Assembly: GCA_018242425.1 (NCBI GenBank)
Contig: JAFEBX010000011.1
Location: 389,134-453,133, forward strand
Source: Pseudomonadota bacterium
Lineage (GTDB): Bacteria; Pseudomonadota; Gammaproteobacteria; Xanthomonadales; Xanthomonadaceae
Reading direction: 5' to 3'
Length of the DNA stretch: 64,000 bases
Shown here: positions 61,618-64,000 of the stretch, piece by piece
Layout of the letters: each line of letters opens with the position of its first letter
Position numbering within the stretch: the stretch's first letter is position 1
Notes under the pieces: generated by a model
The model's database searches: none
The model's input: the letters and a program-made list of their open reading frames with translations, nothing else
What the model was told of the DNA's origin: nothing
Program-made: the position numbers and the translations under genes

Positions 61618-62640
61618 ATGAAAGCCCTGGTGAAACGCAATGCCGGCAAAGGCATCTGGATGGAGGACGTGCCGGTGCCGACGCCCGGCCCCAACGAAGT
61701 GCTGATCAAGGTCGAGAAGACCGCCATCTGCGGCACCGACCTGCACATCTACCTGTGGGACGACTGGAGCCAGCGCACCATCAAGCCGGGCCTGGTGATC
61801 GGCCACGAATTCGTCGGGCGCATCGCCGAAATCGGCCCCGGCGTGCAGGGCTACAGCGTCGGCCAGCGCGTCAGCGCCGAGGGCCATATCGTCTGCGGCC
61901 ATTGCCGCAATTGCCGCGCCGGCCGCCAGCACCTGTGTCCGAACACCATCGGCATCGGCGTGAACCGCAACGGCGCCTTCGCCGAATACATCGTGATGCC
62001 GGCCACCAACCTGTGGCCGATCCCCGACCAGATTCCGAGCGAACTCGCGGCGTTCTTCGATCCCTACGGCAACGCCGCGCACTGCGCGCTGGAATTCGAC
62101 GTCGTCGGCGAAGACGTGCTGATCACCGGCGCCGGTCCGATCGGCGTCATTGCGGCAGGCATTTGCAAGCACATCGGCGCGCGCAATGTCGTCGTCACCG
62201 ACGTCAACGACTTCCGCCTCAAGCTGGCCGCCGACATGGGCGCGACCCGCGTCGTCAACGTCATCAACACGCCGCTGAAATCGGTGATGGCCGACCTCCA
62301 CATGGAAGGCTTCGACGTCGGCCTGGAGATGAGCGGCAACCCGCGCGCGTTCTCCGACATGCTTGATTGCATGTATCACGGCGGCCGCATCGCGATGCTC
62401 GGCATCATGCCCAACGGCACCGGCATCGACTGGGACAAGATCATCTTCAAGGGCCTGACCCTGCACGGCATCTATGGCCGCAGGATGTACGAGACCTGGT
62501 ACAAGATGACGCAGCTCGTGCTCGGCGGCTTCCCGCTCGGCAAGGTGCTGACGCATCAATTGCCGATCGACGAATTCCAGAAGGGATTCGACCTGATGGA
62601 ATCCGGCAAGTCCGGGAAAGTCGTCCTCAGCTGGAATTGA
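61618..62640 (+). CDS. tdh: L-threonine 3-dehydrogenase
   Basis: This encodes 340 residues if started at [14 protein letters not shown], the start I recall for Xanthomonas Tdh; an ATG five codons earlier and another further upstream are possible, and none has a strong ribosome site. The zinc ligands are in [12 protein letters not shown] and [10 protein letters not shown], the structural zinc Cys set is [15 protein letters not shown], and the NAD fold is [15 protein letters not shown]. It oxidises threonine to 2-amino-3-ketobutyrate, which kbl, 11 bases on, then cleaves. Confidence 0.96.
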   Translation: MKALVKRNAGKGIWMEDVPVPTPGPNEVLIKVEKTAICGTDLHIYLWDDWSQRTIKPGLVIGHEFVGRIAEIGPGVQGYSVGQRVSAEGHIVCGHCRNCRAGRQHLCPNTIGIGVNRNGAFAEYIVMPATNLWPIPDQIPSELAAFFDPYGNAAHCALEFDVVGEDVLITGAGPIGVIAAGICKHIGARNVVVTDVNDFRLKLAADMGATRVVNVINTPLKSVMADLHMEGFDVGLEMSGNPRAFSDMLDCMYHGGRIAMLGIMPNGTGIDWDKIIFKGLTLHGIYGRRMYETWYKMTQLVLGGFPLGKVLTHQLPIDEFQKGFDLMESGKSGKVVLSWN

Positions 62641-62650
62641 CGGAATCGCC

Positions 62651-63841
62651 ATGTCCCTGACCGAACGCTACGCCCATACCCTCGACGAGATCCGCGACGC
62701 CGGGCTGTTCAAGAGCGAACGCATCATCGCCAGCCCGCAGTCTGCGGAAATCACGCTGGAAGACGGCCGCACGGTGCTGAACTTCTGCGCCAACAACTAT
62801 CTCGGCCTCGCCGACCACCCCGACATCATCGCCGCGGCGAAACAGGCGCTCGACACGCATGGCTTCGGCATGGCGTCGGTGCGCTTCATCTGCGGCACCC
62901 AGGACCTGCACAAGCAGCTCGAGAAGACGATTTCCGATTTCTTCGGCACCGAGGACACCATCCTCTACGCCGCCTGCTTCGATGCCAACGGCGGTCTTTT
63001 CGAACCGCTGCTGGACGAGAACGACGCCATCATCTCCGATGCGCTCAACCATGCCTCGATCATCGACGGCGTGCGCCTGTGCAAGGCCAAGCGCTATCGC
63101 TACGCCAACTGCGACATGGCCGACCTCGAAGTGCAATTGAAGCAGGCCAAGGCCGACGGCGCGCGCACGATCATGGTGACCACCGACGGCGTGTTCTCGA
63201 TGGACGGTTTCATCGCCCCGCTCGACGAAATCACCGCCCTGGCGCAGAAGTACGGCGCACTGGTCCACATCGACGAATGCCATGCCACCGGCTTCCTCGG
63301 CAAGACTGGCCGTGGCTCTGCCGAAGTGAAAGGCGTGATGGACAAGATCGACATCTTCACCGGCACGCTTGGCAAGGCCATGGGTGGCGCGCTCGGCGGC
63401 TTCACCACCGCGAAGAAGGAAGTGATCGAACTGCTGCGCCAGCGTTCGCGTCCATACCTGTTCTCCAACTCGCTGCCGCCGCACGTCGCCGCCGCCGGCA
63501 CCAAGGCCTTCGAGATGCTGTCGTCCGCCGGCGAGCTGCGCGAACGCCTCGCCGCCAACACCGCGTATTTCCGCGAGCAGATGGGCGCACGCGGCTTCGA
63601 CATCAAGCCCGGCGTGCATCCGATTTCACCCGTCATGCTCTACGACGCACCGCTGGCGCAGAAATTCGCTTCGCGCCTGCTCGAGGAAGGCATTTACGCG
63701 ATCGGTTTCTTCTTCCCGGTGGTTCCGAAGGGCCAGGCACGCATCCGCACGCAGATGAGCGCCGCGCATACCCGCGAACACCTCGATCGCGCGATCGACG
63801 CGTTCACGCGGATTGGGCGCGAATTGGGCGTGATCGCTTAA
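62651..63841 (+). CDS. kbl: 2-amino-3-ketobutyrate CoA ligase (glycine C-acetyltransferase)
   Basis: This encodes 396 residues. The alpha-oxoamine synthase motifs are [15 protein letters not shown] near the N-terminus, [19 protein letters not shown], and the PLP lysine in [15 protein letters not shown]. It splits 2-amino-3-ketobutyrate with CoA into glycine and acetyl-CoA, completing the threonine route begun by Tdh. The two genes form an operon. Confidence 0.98.
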   Translation: MSLTERYAHTLDEIRDAGLFKSERIIASPQSAEITLEDGRTVLNFCANNYLGLADHPDIIAAAKQALDTHGFGMASVRFICGTQDLHKQLEKTISDFFGTEDTILYAACFDANGGLFEPLLDENDAIISDALNHASIIDGVRLCKAKRYRYANCDMADLEVQLKQAKADGARTIMVTTDGVFSMDGFIAPLDEITALAQKYGALVHIDECHATGFLGKTGRGSAEVKGVMDKIDIFTGTLGKAMGGALGGFTTAKKEVIELLRQRSRPYLFSNSLPPHVAAAGTKAFEMLSSAGELRERLAANTAYFREQMGARGFDIKPGVHPISPVMLYDAPLAQKFASRLLEEGIYAIGFFFPVVPKGQARIRTQMSAAHTREHLDRAIDAFTRIGRELGVIA

Positions 63842-63864
63842 GGCACGCGCTGTCTCAGCAGGTC

Positions 63865-63953
63865 GCCAGTCCGGTGCGCGGGACGCCGCAAGTACATCCA
63901 TGTAGGCTCATGCGCCGCATCCATGCGGCGCAATGCCCTCTTACCGGACTGGC
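63865..63953. repeat. Compound inverted repeat downstream of kbl
   Basis: Outer arms GCCAGTCCGGT (63865-63875) and ACCGGACTGGC (63943-63953) are perfect 11 bp inverted repeats. Inside are two further perfect palindromes, TACAT-CC-ATGTA (63893-63904) and TGCGCCGCAT-CC-ATGCGGCGCA (63911-63932). The nested design looks like a dispersed intergenic element of Xanthomonad genomes. There is no T-run that would make it a classical terminator. No gene is seen from 63842 to the window end. Confidence 0.75.
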
Positions 63954-64000
63954 CACCCACTGAGCGCGCGTGTTGTTGCTTCGCGGAGATTTGAAAGCAA

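Overview
The window is about 64 kb of GC-rich, gene-dense chromosome from a gammaproteobacterium of the Xanthomonadaceae (Lysobacteraceae) type. The main evidence is a LexA operator of the Xanthomonadales pattern (TTAGTA-N-TACTAA-like) ahead of lexA, an S46 dipeptidyl-peptidase, tdh-kbl genes close to those I recall from Xanthomonas, and conserved gene order in the lexA-recA-recX-alaS-csrA-tRNA-Ser and murJ-ribF-ileS-lspA-ispH/rpsT blocks. I see no phage, insertion sequence, CRISPR array or integrated island; this is core genome with some accessory transport and stress genes.

Layout. 1-10.2 kb: the 3' end of a DEAD-box RNA helicase gene; a leftward cluster of M1 metallopeptidase, DMT membrane protein, TrhO and a small membrane protein; two receiver-only response regulators; an M48 peptidase; a SUMF1-fold lipoprotein; rnd; and an NlpC/P60 lipoprotein. 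10.2-20.2 kb: genome maintenance and translation, read leftward: lexA, recA, recX, alaS, csrA, tRNA-Ser(GCT) and a methyltransferase. Next to lexA are a YchJ-family gene, pncC and mutS. 20.4-33.3 kb: catalase, GFA/GST/WYL-regulator cluster, DUF937 protein, MltB-type transglycosylase, YncE-type propeller, methionine gamma-lyase-like enzyme with a divergent Lrp regulator, Hsp15, a MATE pump and an MFS pump. 33.4-36.9 kb: the rplS-trmD-rimM-rpsP block and ffh. 37-42.7 kb: a CcsA-like protein and a marR-OMF-emrA-emrB tripartite efflux operon. 42.7-45.6 kb: radA with two membrane protein genes. 45.6-55.3 kb: tRNA-Thr(CGT), ispH, lspA, ileS, ribF, murJ, rpsT, obg, rpmA, rplU. 55.5-64 kb: a BON-like protein, uvrA, a thioesterase, the S46 peptidase, tdh and kbl, ending in a compound inverted repeat.

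Several neighbouring genes share stop/start overlaps (ATGA, GTGA or TGATG), which indicates translational coupling: M1 peptidase/DMT, TrhO/small protein, recA/recX, radA/DUF817, marR/OMF/emrA and ileS/lspA/ispH.

The most notable signals are regulatory. The lexA promoter is TTGACA-N17-TATTAC, its -10 lies inside a 17/19-match LexA box, and it is so close to the start codon that the mRNA should be leaderless. Downstream of tRNA-Thr is a 4 x 35 bp tandem array whose last unit is an intact rho-independent terminator and whose other units are decayed copies. A clean palindrome sits between the methionine gamma-lyase gene and its lrp-type regulator. I found no convincing wholly new multi-gene system.
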